Shown here: one piece after another, positions 1 to 9,661 of the stretch
Numbering within the stretch: position 1 is the first letter of the stretch
Layout of the letters: every line of letters begins with the position of its first letter
Assembly (NCBI GenBank): GCA_021204025.1
Contig: JAJQAC010000064.1
Coordinates: forward strand, 1-64,000
Direction: 5' to 3'
DNA: 64,000 nucleotides
Source of the DNA: Clostridiales bacterium
Lineage (GTDB): Bacteria > Bacillota > Clostridia > Lachnospirales > Lachnospiraceae
Notes under the pieces: generated by a model
Seen by the model: only the letters and a program-made list of their open reading frames with translations
Database searches by the model: none
Told to the model about the DNA's origin: nothing
Translations under genes and position numbers: made by a program

Positions 1-75
1 GAAACGAAGTGTAGATGCCACTGGCACATAGCAACCGACGCGGCGAGTAAGAGGCAAAAAGCCGCTTTTTGCCCG
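1..75. repeat. Structured intergenic repeat (copy A): TGCCACTGGCA palindrome, linker AGCAACCGACGCGGCGAG, hairpin GGCAAAAAG-CCG-CTTTTTGCC
   Basis: Palindrome at 16-26 and 9-bp hairpin at 53-73; same arrangement recurs at 30506-30561. Confidence 0.6.
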
Positions 76-114
76 ATCACAGGGCCGTGAAGATGCGGCC
101 GGAAGGAGACGAAT

Positions 115-957
115 ATGATTCAATTAGGAAAGATGCAGACCTTAGTCGTTTACAGGATCAAGGATTTTGGCATTTATTTAGGAGAAGAAGGGGACGAGAC
201 CCATACGGTGCTGCTTCCAAAGAAGCAGGTACCTCCGGGAACGGTACTTGGGGATCGGATTGCAGTATTTCTTTATAAGGATTCCGAAGACCGCCTGATT
301 GCGACGACTACAGTACCGCTCATCCAGGTGGGCCAGACTGCGGTATTGAAGGTCAAGGATGTGGCAAAGATCGGCGCTTTTCTGGATATGGGGCTGGAAA
401 AAGACCTGTTTTTGCCGTTCCGTGAACAGAACCACAAAGTAAGGGCGGGGGAGTCCTGTCTGGTGGCGCTGTATATCGATAAGAGTGAGCGCCTTGCAGC
501 GACGATGAGAATTTATTCTTATATGAGTGCGGACTCGCCTTACCAGAAGGATGATCATGTGAGTGGCGTGATCTATGAGATTAATCCGGAGCTGGGCGCG
601 TTTGTCGCGGTTGATAACCGCTATTATGGGATGATTCCATGCAGGGAAATGTACAGCCATTATCATCCGGGAGATGTTGTAGAAGCCAGAGTGATTAAGG
701 TGAGAGAGGATGGCAAGCTGGACTTAAGCCCAAGAGAAAAAGCCTATATTCAGATGGATACCGACGCGGCGCTGGTGATGCAGGGCATCGAGGAAGCCGA
801 CGGAACATTGCCTTTCACCGACAAAGCCGATCCGGCCCTGATCCAGAAAAAATTCGGGATGAGCAAGAACGCGTTCAAGCGCGCGGTCGGACGTTTACTG
901 AAAGAGAAGAAAATTCGCATAACAGACACAACGATTGAAAAGGTCAACCGACCATAG
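115..957 (+). CDS. cvfB: S1 RNA-binding domain protein, CvfB/YitL family
   Basis: 280-aa ORF with S1-like repeats (GAFVAVDNRYYGMIPCRE...) and C-terminal winged-helix-like segment FGMSKNAFKRAVGRLLKEKKI. Confidence 0.8.
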   Translation: MIQLGKMQTLVVYRIKDFGIYLGEEGDETHTVLLPKKQVPPGTVLGDRIAVFLYKDSEDRLIATTTVPLIQVGQTAVLKVKDVAKIGAFLDMGLEKDLFLPFREQNHKVRAGESCLVALYIDKSERLAATMRIYSYMSADSPYQKDDHVSGVIYEINPELGAFVAVDNRYYGMIPCREMYSHYHPGDVVEARVIKVREDGKLDLSPREKAYIQMDTDAALVMQGIEEADGTLPFTDKADPALIQKKFGMSKNAFKRAVGRLLKEKKIRITDTTIEKVNRP

Positions 958-1075
958 GAAATATGGCTAGAAAACCAGCCCCATTTTTGGTGAAAAACGC
1001 AAAAAAAAGGCGAAATGTCTCGCGCAATCGGCAAGTTTGACAAAATAAAAAAAACTTTTTGGTTATTTACAATAT

Positions 1076-1089
1076 GGAAAACGTTTGCA
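1076..1089 (+). promoter_or_regulatory. cre-like (CcpA) site upstream of sugar ABC ATPase
   Basis: GGAAAACGTTTGCA matches 13/14 of TGAAARCGYTTNCW. Confidence 0.35.
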
Positions 1090-1178
1090 GATTCATGTAT
1101 GATAAAGGCATAGAAAGAGGGCGGAGAGAATAATCATTCCAGCCGCGTATTAATTAAAAGTATGGAGGACAAGTAAAT

Positions 1179-2291
1179 ATGGCGAGTTTATCACTCAAGA
1201 ATGTGACCAAAGTGTATCCGAATGGTTTCGTCGGCGTAAAAGATTTCAACCTTGAGATCGCTGACAAGGAATTTATCATTTTCGTAGGACCGTCTGGTTG
1301 TGGTAAATCTACCACGCTTCGTATGATTGCTGGTCTGGAAGACATCTCATCCGGTGATTTTATGATTGATGGCAAGCGTATGAATGATGTAGATCCGAAG
1401 GATCGTGATATTGCGATGGTATTCCAGAGCTACGCTCTGTATCCGCATATGTCAGTTTATGATAATATGGCGTTTGGTCTGAAGCTGAGAAAGACTCCGA
1501 AGGATCAGATTGACAAACTGGTTCAGGATGCAGCTAAGATCCTTGACCTTTCTCATCTGCTTGATCGTAAACCGAAAGCTCTTTCCGGTGGTCAGAGACA
1601 GCGTGTTGCTATGGGTCGTGCGATTGTCCGTGAGCCGAAGGTGTTCCTGATGGATGAGCCGCTGTCCAACCTGGATGCTAAGCTGCGTGGACAGATGCGT
1701 ATCGAGATTTCCAAGCTGCATCAGAGACTGGGTGCTACTATTATTTATGTAACACATGACCAGACTGAGGCTATGACACTGGGTACCAGAATCGTTGTTA
1801 TGAAAGACGGCGTGATCCAGCAGGTAGATACTCCTCAGAACCTGTATGACAAACCATGCAACAAGTTCGTGGCAGGATTTATCGGTTCTCCACAGATGAA
1901 TATGATCGATGCGGTTGTCGGCAAGAGCGGTAAGGATATCACCCTCAGCTTTGACGGACATACCATTAAGATCCCGCAGGAGAAGGGTAAAGTTCTCGAA
2001 TCCAAAGGTTATGTTGGCAAGACGGTCAGCCTTGGTATTCGTCCTGAGAATGTGTATGATGACGCAGATTTCCTGGCAGCGCATCCGGACAGCACAATCG
2101 AAGTTACGATCCGTGTATACGAGCTGCTTGGTGCAGAGGTTAACCTGCATTTTGATGTCAATGACAGCGGCTGTATCGCTCGTGTAGAGCCGACGACAAC
2201 TGCAAGACCGGGTGACGTGATCAAAGTTGCGATGGATATGAACAAGATTCATATCTTCGATAAAGATACCGAGCTGGTAATTGTAAACTAG
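1179..2291 (+). CDS. ugpC: Carbohydrate ABC transporter ATP-binding protein, UgpC/MsmK type
   Basis: Walker A GPSGCGKST, signature LSGGQRQRVAMGRAIVR, Walker B VFLMDEPLSNLDAKLR, C-terminal TOBE-like region. Confidence 0.93.
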   Translation: MASLSLKNVTKVYPNGFVGVKDFNLEIADKEFIIFVGPSGCGKSTTLRMIAGLEDISSGDFMIDGKRMNDVDPKDRDIAMVFQSYALYPHMSVYDNMAFGLKLRKTPKDQIDKLVQDAAKILDLSHLLDRKPKALSGGQRQRVAMGRAIVREPKVFLMDEPLSNLDAKLRGQMRIEISKLHQRLGATIIYVTHDQTEAMTLGTRIVVMKDGVIQQVDTPQNLYDKPCNKFVAGFIGSPQMNMIDAVVGKSGKDITLSFDGHTIKIPQEKGKVLESKGYVGKTVSLGIRPENVYDDADFLAAHPDSTIEVTIRVYELLGAEVNLHFDVNDSGCIARVEPTTTARPGDVIKVAMDMNKIHIFDKDTELVIVN

Positions 2292-2388
2292 TTTAAAAAT
2301 GTAGATGCCGCAAAGATCGGTCAGGTGGAAGGTTGGCCGGTGGAGAAGCGGGAACAAAAATTCGTAATACAAATGTAAGAGAAAACAG

Positions 2389-2420
2389 GAGTTCCGCAGA
2401 GCGGAACTCTTGCTTTTTTT
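2389..2420 (+). terminator. Intrinsic terminator
   Basis: GAGTTCCGC-AGA-GCGGAACTC followed by TTGCTTTTTTT. Confidence 0.85.
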
Positions 2421-2505
2421 AATGATATGCTTTAAAATAGAATTGGATTTTTTCGGAAAGGCATATCGCAACTATATTAATCAGGATAATTAAGGAAGGT
2501 GCATC

Positions 2506-3594
2506 ATGATTTCAAATCAGATCTTGCAGTCTACCATCGACGGACTGAAGGGAATTACCAGAATTGACCTGTGTATCTGTGATACAGAGGGGAAATTACT
2601 GGCATCTACTTTTTCGGACGCGGAAGAGTATGAGAATGCGGTACTTGCGTTTGTTGATTCGCCTGCGGACAGCCAGGTCGTTCAGGGATATCAGTTTTTT
2701 AAGGTTTTTGATGAGCATCAGCTTGAATATGTTCTGCTGGCCAAGGGCAGCAGTGATGATGTATATATGGTAGGCAAGCTCGCGGCTTTCCAGATTCAGA
2801 ATCTGCTTGTGGCTTACAAGGAGAGATTTGATAAAGATAATTTTATCAAGAATCTTCTTCTCGATAATCTGCTGCTGGTGGATATCTATAATCGTGCGAA
2901 AAAACTTCACATTGAGACAAATGTCCGCCGTGTGGTTTATGTGATTGAGACGAAGCACGAAAAGGATATGAATGCGCTGGAGATTGTCCGCAGCCTGTTT
3001 GCTTCCAAGACAAAGGATTTTGTTACGGCAGTCGATGAGAAAAATATCATCCTGGTCAAAGAAGTCCGTCAGGGAGAGAGTTACGAGGATCTCGAAAAAG
3101 TCGCCAATGTGGTACTCGACATGCTGAATACGGAGGCGATGAGTCAGGTACAGATCGCCTATGGTACGGTCGTGAATGATCTGAAGGAGGTTTCCCGTTC
3201 CTATAAAGAAGCAAGACTTGCTCTGGACGTAGGAAAGATTTTTTACAGTGGAAAGAATGTAGTGGCCTATTCCAAACTGGGAATCGGACGTCTGATCTAT
3301 CAGCTGCCGCTTCCTTTGTGCCGGATGTTTATTCAGGAGATTTTTGAAAACAAGTCGCCGGATGAGTTTGATGAAGAGACTCTGGCTACGATCAATAAGT
3401 TTTTTGAGAACAGTCTGAATGTTTCAGAAACTTCGAGACAGCTGTATATCCATCGTAATACGCTTGTCTATCGTCTGGATAAACTTCAGAAAAGTACAGG
3501 ACTGGATCTGAGAGTTTTTGAAGACGCAATTACCTTTAAGATTGCGCTGATGGTAGTAAAATATATGAAGTATATGGAGAATCAGAACTTTTAG
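2506..3594 (+). CDS. PucR/CdaR-type helix-turn-helix transcriptional regulator
   Basis: C-terminal FFENSLNVSETSRQLYIHRNTLVYRLDKLQKSTGLDLR is a PucR-type HTH. Confidence 0.85.
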   Translation: MISNQILQSTIDGLKGITRIDLCICDTEGKLLASTFSDAEEYENAVLAFVDSPADSQVVQGYQFFKVFDEHQLEYVLLAKGSSDDVYMVGKLAAFQIQNLLVAYKERFDKDNFIKNLLLDNLLLVDIYNRAKKLHIETNVRRVVYVIETKHEKDMNALEIVRSLFASKTKDFVTAVDEKNIILVKEVRQGESYEDLEKVANVVLDMLNTEAMSQVQIAYGTVVNDLKEVSRSYKEARLALDVGKIFYSGKNVVAYSKLGIGRLIYQLPLPLCRMFIQEIFENKSPDEFDEETLATINKFFENSLNVSETSRQLYIHRNTLVYRLDKLQKSTGLDLRVFEDAITFKIALMVVKYMKYMENQNF

Positions 3595-3602
3595 CAGGTG
3601 AT

Positions 3603-3625
3603 TCAGGGCAGACTGCCCTGATTTT
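3603..3625 (+). terminator. Intrinsic terminator-like hairpin
   Basis: TCAGGGCA-GAC-TGCCCTGA then TTTT. Confidence 0.6.
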
Positions 3626-3715
3626 ACCGGGATATTTCAAGATGGATCCGGGGGAGCGGGTATGTTTTGCTCTCCTGGATTCCCTTTTTCCATAAAAGGA
3701 ACGTGACGAGGAATT

Positions 3716-4396
3716 ATGATCGAAATACAGAATGTCAGCAAGCGGTATGAAGAAGGTAACCGAGCACTGCAGAATATCAATATTACGATTGATGACGGAG
3801 AATTTGTCTTTATTATGGGAAAGAGTGGCGCCGGGAAATCGACGCTTCTCAAGCTGCTGATCAAGGAGGCGGAGCCGACAGAGGGCCGCCTGATCGTCAA
3901 CGATATGGATCTGCAGAAGATGCCGAGACGTTATGTCCCGAAATATCGGAGAAAGCTCGGCATGGTTTTTCAGGATTTCCGTCTGCTGAAGGATCGGAAT
4001 GTATTTGAGAACGTTGCGTTTGCCCTGCGCATTGTAGGAGCGTCTTCCAGGACGATCCGGGAGTCTGTGCCGCAGACGTTAAAGCTGGTGGGACTGTCTG
4101 CCAAATATAAATATCTGCCGCAGCAGCTTTCCGGCGGAGAGCAGCAGCGGGTTGCGATCGCGAGGGCACTGATCAATCGGCCGGAGGTCCTTCTGGCGGA
4201 TGAGCCGACAGGCAATCTGGACCGTGGCAATGCGATTGAGATTATGAAACTTTTAGAGGAAATCAACGCACAGGGCACGACAGTTGTGGTGATCACGCAC
4301 AGTCATGAGATCGTGGAGATGATGGGAAAACGCGTGATTACACTGGATCACGGAAGAGTAGTCAGCGATGAGAAAAAGGTGGATGAGCATTCATGA
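3716..4396 (+). CDS. ftsE: Cell division ATP-binding protein FtsE
   Basis: [25 protein letters not shown]..., [41 protein letters not shown]; followed by ftsX. Confidence 0.95.
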   Translation: MIEIQNVSKRYEEGNRALQNINITIDDGEFVFIMGKSGAGKSTLLKLLIKEAEPTEGRLIVNDMDLQKMPRRYVPKYRRKLGMVFQDFRLLKDRNVFENVAFALRIVGASSRTIRESVPQTLKLVGLSAKYKYLPQQLSGGEQQRVAIARALINRPEVLLADEPTGNLDRGNAIEIMKLLEEINAQGTTVVVITHSHEIVEMMGKRVITLDHGRVVSDEKKVDEHS

Positions 4397-5301
4397 GGAT
4401 CAGCACGTTACTCTATTGTTTTAAGAAGGGAATAGCCAATATATTCCGCAATATCTGGTTTTCTCTTGCCTCGGTGGCGACGACCTCTGCCTGTATTTTC
4501 CTGTTTTGCCTGCTTTTTTCGGTGGTTTCCAATATTCAGTATATGGTGAGGCAGATCGGCAGTGAAGTCGGGATTACGGTTCTGTTTGATGAAGGAACAG
4601 AAGAAGCAGATATCCTCGCGATGGGGGTGGAGATCGGACAGCGCAGTGAAGTAAAGGAATTGCGTTATATCTCCGCGGAGGAAGCATGGGAGTCCTTTAA
4701 GGAAGAATATTTTACCGGTTATGAGGAACTGGCGGAGGGCTTTGCGGACGACAATCCGCTGGCGGATTCCGCAAGCTATGAGATCTATCTCAATGAGATC
4801 GCGGATCAGAATGAATTCGTAAAGTATCTGGAGAGTCTGGATCACGTCAGGAGAGTCAATTACTCTAATGCCGCCGTGGAAGGTTTCTCTACGTTTAATA
4901 AAGCGCTGGGACTCTTGTCGGCGGTCATTATCGGCGTTCTCCTCGCCGTATCGGTTTTCCTGATCAGCAATACGATTTCTGTGGCAGCTGCTTTTCGTCG
5001 TCAGGAAAGTCAGATTATGCGGTTGATCGGCGCGACGAATATGATGATCCGGGCCCCGTTTCTGGTGGAGGGAATTGTGATCGGAGTGATCGGCGCGTTG
5101 ATCCCGCTGGTTGGGATTTATGTGCTCTATACGCGCGCAAGCGTATTTCTGATGGAAAAATTCCGTATGATGGCCGGGATTCTGGAATTTCAGCCGATCG
5201 CGGAGCTGTTTCCGCAGATGATCGCGGTAGCTCTGACGTTAGGCGTAGGCATTGGTTTTGTCGGCAGCTTTTTTACAATCCGAAAGTATCTGAAAGTGTA
5301 G
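4393..5301 (+). CDS. ftsX: Permease-like cell division protein FtsX
   Basis: Four-TM FtsX topology, RRQESQIMRLIGATNMMIRAPFLVEGIVIGVIGALIP; overlaps ftsE by 4 bp. Confidence 0.95.
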   Translation: MRISTLLYCFKKGIANIFRNIWFSLASVATTSACIFLFCLLFSVVSNIQYMVRQIGSEVGITVLFDEGTEEADILAMGVEIGQRSEVKELRYISAEEAWESFKEEYFTGYEELAEGFADDNPLADSASYEIYLNEIADQNEFVKYLESLDHVRRVNYSNAAVEGFSTFNKALGLLSAVIIGVLLAVSVFLISNTISVAAAFRRQESQIMRLIGATNMMIRAPFLVEGIVIGVIGALIPLVGIYVLYTRASVFLMEKFRMMAGILEFQPIAELFPQMIAVALTLGVGIGFVGSFFTIRKYLKV

Positions 5302-5311
5302 GTACTGAGCC

Positions 5312-6571
5312 ATGATGAAAAGGAAGAGAAGGGGAATGCTCCGGGCGGCCATGGTACTGATGCTCACTTTCGTGCTTGCGCTGAGCGATGTGACAGCGGC
5401 GTATGCAACCAAGAAAGATGTGGAGGCAGCGAAGGACAAGGTCAGCAGTCTGGAACAGGAAAAGAAAAAGGTCGAAGATACGCTTAAAAATCTGGAAAGT
5501 TTAAAGAGCAGTACAACCGCATATGTGAAGGAACTGGATAAGTCTCTGGAGGTTCTGTCGGAAGAGCTGGCGTCCCTGGAAGGTCAGATCACACAGCTGG
5601 AAGGTCAGATCGAGGAGACGGACCGGGAGCTGGAACAGGCGAAAGAAACCGAGGCTCGGCAGTATGCTTCGATGAAACTTCGGATAAAATATATGTACGA
5701 ACGAGGCAATACAACGCTTCTGGATCTTCTGTTAGATTCTGATGATATTTCACAAATGATGAACCGTGCTGAGTATATTCAGCAGATTTCAGAATATGAT
5801 AAACAGAAGATGGATGAATATGTTGCGACGAAGAATCAGATCGCGGAGGATGAGGAAAAATTAAAGCAATACCATGGAGAACTGGTAAGCGCGAAAGAAG
5901 AAACAGAAGCAAAACAGCAGTCGGTAGAAACTCTGCTTGCGGAGAAAAATAAGGAACTGAAAAATTACGAAAGTCAGATCAGCACTGCTCAGGGCCAGAT
6001 CAGCGAATACGAAGCGGATATCAAAGCACAGGACGAGAAGATCCGGCAGCTGGAAGCGGAGATCAAACGGAAGGAAGAAGAAGCGGCAAAGAAAGCCGCG
6101 GAGGAAGCGGCGAGAAAGGCTGCGCAGTCGCAGAGCGGCAGCTCCTCCGGAAGTAAATCAACCGTAAGTCTGGGAAGCATCCGGTTTACGTGGCCATGTC
6201 CGTCGAGCGGAAGGATTTCATCAGGATTCGGTTCCCGGAGTTCGCCGACGGAGGGAGCTTCCTCTTATCATCAGGGCATTGACATCCCGGCTTCCACCGG
6301 AGCGACAATCGTAGCCGCTGCGGCAGGTACTGTGGTGATCTCAACGTATAGTTCTTCGGCGGGAAATTATATTATGCTCAGCCATGGAGGCGGCGTCTAT
6401 ACGGTTTATATGCACTGTTCCTCTCTGAATGTGTCAGAGGGACAGTCCGTGAGTCAGGGACAGACCATCGCGAAAGTGGGATCCACAGGATATTCCACCG
6501 GAGCCCACCTGCACTTTGGCATCCGCTCCGGAGGAAAGTATATCAATCCGTCGAATTATGTGAGTCCGTAA
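5312..6571 (+). CDS. Coiled-coil murein hydrolase activator/M23 peptidase (EnvC-like)
   Basis: Signal peptide, long coiled coil, C-terminal M23 motifs HQGIDIPASTGATIVAAAAGTV and GAHLHFGIR; adjacent to ftsEX. Confidence 0.92.
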   Translation: MMKRKRRGMLRAAMVLMLTFVLALSDVTAAYATKKDVEAAKDKVSSLEQEKKKVEDTLKNLESLKSSTTAYVKELDKSLEVLSEELASLEGQITQLEGQIEETDRELEQAKETEARQYASMKLRIKYMYERGNTTLLDLLLDSDDISQMMNRAEYIQQISEYDKQKMDEYVATKNQIAEDEEKLKQYHGELVSAKEETEAKQQSVETLLAEKNKELKNYESQISTAQGQISEYEADIKAQDEKIRQLEAEIKRKEEEAAKKAAEEAARKAAQSQSGSSSGSKSTVSLGSIRFTWPCPSSGRISSGFGSRSSPTEGASSYHQGIDIPASTGATIVAAAAGTVVISTYSSSAGNYIMLSHGGGVYTVYMHCSSLNVSEGQSVSQGQTIAKVGSTGYSTGAHLHFGIRSGGKYINPSNYVSP

Positions 6572-6619
6572 TATACCGAAGGATGAGTTTCCGGAACCTT
6601 ATATAATCCAATTAAGTAG

Positions 6620-6804
6620 TCCCTGAGATGGGAGAATATCTGTAGAGGACATTTTTCACGTCGGCACTTAGTGAGCCGGATGTATTTCCGGCGAGTTTAT
6701 GCCTTAGCATCCATATGACGTGCCAGTGACACGTCATATGGAGTACCGCTACGTGAAAACCTAAGTGCGAACGGTCCTCGGAAGATATTCTCCCATCTCA
6801 GGGA
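6620..6804. repeat. 185-bp MITE-like inverted-repeat element with 21-bp perfect terminal inverted repeats
   Basis: TCCCTGAGATGGGAGAATATC (6620-6640) is the exact reverse complement of 6784-6804; inner hairpins at 6675-6692 and 6711-6741. Confidence 0.75.
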
Positions 6805-6869
6805 CGGACGGGTTACCAATTATTAGCTTAAGAGTAATTGAAGTCAAGAATATAAAAGGAAGGACAGCA

Positions 6870-8222
6870 TTGGAAAACGAGACAAAGACAAAAAATAAAT
6901 TCTGGAAGGGCGTCCTGATCGGTGTTCTGATTACCCTGTTTGCCGGATTGATTCTGGTAGGCGGCGCCGCCGGTCTTCTGCTGGTTGGGCGGACAATGAT
7001 GGACAGCCAGACGCGCGAGACTGCGGAGAATTCGACAAACAGCGGAGAGAGTGTGGGCGCTGCGCTGGATTATCGCAGGATTCAGAAAAAGATGATGTTG
7101 TTAAAACGGATTGTCGATCAGTATTTCCTGTTTGACAGCGATACCGCGGCGATCGAAGACGGAATCTATAAAGGGATGATGTCGGCGCTGGATGATCCGT
7201 ATACGGTTTATTATACGCCGGAGGAATATCAGGAACTGACGGAGGAGACGGAGGGGACATACTACGGGATTGGGGCGCTGGTGAGCCAGGATATCAATTC
7301 CGGGATCGTGACGATTCTGCGTGTGTTTCCGGATTCTCCCGCGGAGGAGTCGGGACTTCAGAAAGGCGATATCCTGTATCAGGTAAACGGACTGGAAGCC
7401 GCAGAGCAGGATCTGGATCTTCTGGTCAGCCAGGAAATCCGCGGAGCGGAAGGTACGACGGTAAAACTCGTGATTCTTCGTGACGGGGAAGAGATCGAGG
7501 TGAGCGTGACGCGCAGACAGGTGGAAGTGGCAACGGTTGATCATGAGATGCTGGATGACGGTAAAACAGGATATGTGATGGTCAGTCAGTTTGATGTGAT
7601 CACCGCCGGTCAGTTTGAGGAAGCAATCAACGACCTGGAAACGCAGGGAATGACGCAGCTGGTGATTGATCTGAGAGATAATCCGGGCGGAGTGCTCGAT
7701 ACTGCCGTCGCGATGGCGGCTTATATCCTGCCGGAGGATCAGATGGACGGTACGATCCTGTCGACAGCCAACAGAGACGGTAAGGGCGTACGTTATTACT
7801 GTAAGGGTGGCAAGATCTGTTTTGAGTCGAGCGACGGTTCCGGAAGTGATTCCAGATACCCGCAGGAGGATGGACATGAGGTCGATCTGCCGATGGTGAT
7901 TCTGGTGAATGGAAATTCGGCGAGTGCATCTGAACTTTTTTCCGGTGCGCTGAAGGATTATGGCGTGGCAAAGCTGGTAGGGACGAAAACCTTTGGCAAG
8001 GGGATCGTGCAGAGCCTGGTGCCGCTGGATGACGGTTCAGCTGTGAAAATTACAACGGCTCATTACTATACGCCAAGCGGTTTTGACCTTCATGAGAAGG
8101 GACTGGAGCCGGATGTCGAAGTGGAATACGAGCTGCCGGAGGATCTGGAGGCGGCGGTTGCGGATCCGCTCGCGTATGATAATCAGATCGCGGCGGCGCT
8201 GGAAGTGCTGGCCGGGGAATGA
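6870..8222 (+). CDS. S41 family C-terminal processing peptidase with PDZ domain
   Basis: TTG start at 6870 after AAAGGAAGGAC; PDZ region, RDNPGGVLD, VNGNSASASELFSGALKDYG, GTKTFGKGIVQ. Confidence 0.92.
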   Translation: MENETKTKNKFWKGVLIGVLITLFAGLILVGGAAGLLLVGRTMMDSQTRETAENSTNSGESVGAALDYRRIQKKMMLLKRIVDQYFLFDSDTAAIEDGIYKGMMSALDDPYTVYYTPEEYQELTEETEGTYYGIGALVSQDINSGIVTILRVFPDSPAEESGLQKGDILYQVNGLEAAEQDLDLLVSQEIRGAEGTTVKLVILRDGEEIEVSVTRRQVEVATVDHEMLDDGKTGYVMVSQFDVITAGQFEEAINDLETQGMTQLVIDLRDNPGGVLDTAVAMAAYILPEDQMDGTILSTANRDGKGVRYYCKGGKICFESSDGSGSDSRYPQEDGHEVDLPMVILVNGNSASASELFSGALKDYGVAKLVGTKTFGKGIVQSLVPLDDGSAVKITTAHYYTPSGFDLHEKGLEPDVEVEYELPEDLEAAVADPLAYDNQIAAALEVLAGE

Positions 8223-8295
8223 TAAAAAGCTCTGAACAGGAGTCCTTCCCTGCGATTAGCGAAAATAAAAAGAGAAAAGAAGAAATGAAGAAATG

Positions 8296-8336
8296 AAAAC
8301 CCCATGGGTCAGTGTCCTGATTCCCATGGGGTTTTA
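8296..8336. terminator. Bidirectional intrinsic terminator between convergent genes
   Basis: AAAACCCCATGGG...CCCATGGGGTTTT. Confidence 0.85.
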
Positions 8337-8354
8337 TGCGCAGGGGCGCGCAGA

Positions 8355-9377
8355 TTACAGATCCAGCTTCAGATCCCCGAATTTGATCCATCCGATCTTG
8401 CGCAGAATCTCACCAAAGATAAAGGTAAGGATTGCAGGCAGGACAAAACAAACGAGCAGGATGCCCAGCCACATATTGCTGCCGCCGCCCATAGCGGTAT
8501 AGATGCCGATCGGGCCGACGAGTCCACAGGTACCCATGCCGGAACCGGCCGCGATATTTTCCAGTCGGAAGACACAGGTGGCGATGGGACCGGTGATCAT
8601 AGAGGCCAGTGTGGGAGCGATCCAGATGCGGGGATTTTTTACGATATTTCCCATCTGGAGCATCGAAGTACCGAGTCCCTGCGCCAACAGGCCGCCTACG
8701 CCGTTTTCACGATAACTCATTACGGCAAAACCGATCATCTGCGCGCAGCAGCCCGCGGTAGCGGCTCCCCCTGCCAGACCGTCCAGACTCAGCATGATGC
8801 AGATGGCGGCGCTGCTGATCGGGAGAGTCAGCGCGATGCCGATCAAAGCAGAGACTAACATTCCCATAAAGAGCGGCTGCATCTCGGTTGTGGTTTTTAC
8901 CAGATTGCCGAATGCGGTCATAAAGGCGGATACTCCGGGACCGACAAACTGAGCGATCAGTACGCCGGCAATGATTGTGACGCCAGGTGTGACCAGGATA
9001 TCGACCCTAGTTTCTTTCGATACGATTTTTCCCAGTTCCGTGCCGATAATTGTGGCAATGAGGGCTCCGACCGGTCCGCCGAGCGCATTGCCGGCAACGC
9101 CGACTGTGGCAGCGGAAAACAGTACGAGCTGAGGGGCGTGAAGCGCGTAAGCGATCGATACGCCCAGAGCCGCTCCGGTGGCCGTTTTGCAGTAATCCGA
9201 TATCGTTGTAAAAAGTTCTACATGGGTTTTATCTCCGAGAGTGCCGAAGATGGTGCCGATGAGCAGGGAGGCAAAGAGACCGAAGGCCATGGCTCCCAAC
9301 GCGTCGATAAGATAGGTCTTGACGGTGATTGAAACACCTTTTCGCTGTAAAAATTCTTTTACGCCTTTCTGTTCCAT
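8355..9377 (-). CDS. PTS transporter subunit IIC-like membrane protein
   Basis: Start ATG at 9377 (MEQKGVKEFLQRKGVSITVKTYLIDALGAMAFGLFASLLIGTIFGTLG); polytopic; no IIA/IIB neighbours. Confidence 0.75.
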   Translation of the reverse strand: MEQKGVKEFLQRKGVSITVKTYLIDALGAMAFGLFASLLIGTIFGTLGDKTHVELFTTISDYCKTATGAALGVSIAYALHAPQLVLFSAATVGVAGNALGGPVGALIATIIGTELGKIVSKETRVDILVTPGVTIIAGVLIAQFVGPGVSAFMTAFGNLVKTTTEMQPLFMGMLVSALIGIALTLPISSAAICIMLSLDGLAGGAATAGCCAQMIGFAVMSYRENGVGGLLAQGLGTSMLQMGNIVKNPRIWIAPTLASMITGPIATCVFRLENIAAGSGMGTCGLVGPIGIYTAMGGGSNMWLGILLVCFVLPAILTFIFGEILRKIGWIKFGDLKLDL

Positions 9378-9661
9378 CAAAAAATTCTCCTTTATTTTAG
9401 ATTTGCGGTGTCCGGAACGGATCCGGCACTGCATGATGGGTGGGACATAGAGGCACACATTTGGTCTTCCCAGGAGACCAAAGCAGTTGAGCAATATCAT
9501 ATCATGACCGGAAAAAAATGGAAAGAAAAAAGAAAAAGATTGTTAAAAAATAAACAAAAATGTACTGTTCCAAGTGCAAGGGATTATGGTATAATGAGCG
9601 CAGGCAGTGAACCGACACAGGAAATCAAATCCGTGTCGGATAGGATAGATATGGCAGGGAG

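Noticed and set aside
1452-2471. 339-aa ORF on - strand
   Set aside because: Antisense of the ABC ATPase gene; no recognisable motifs.
7101-7877. 258-aa ORF on - strand
   Set aside because: Antisense of the S41 protease; spurious.
8304-8858. ORF of 184 aa on + strand and other ORFs opposite the PTS IIC gene
   Set aside because: Antisense to a clear membrane protein gene; composition is low-complexity and lacks domain signals.
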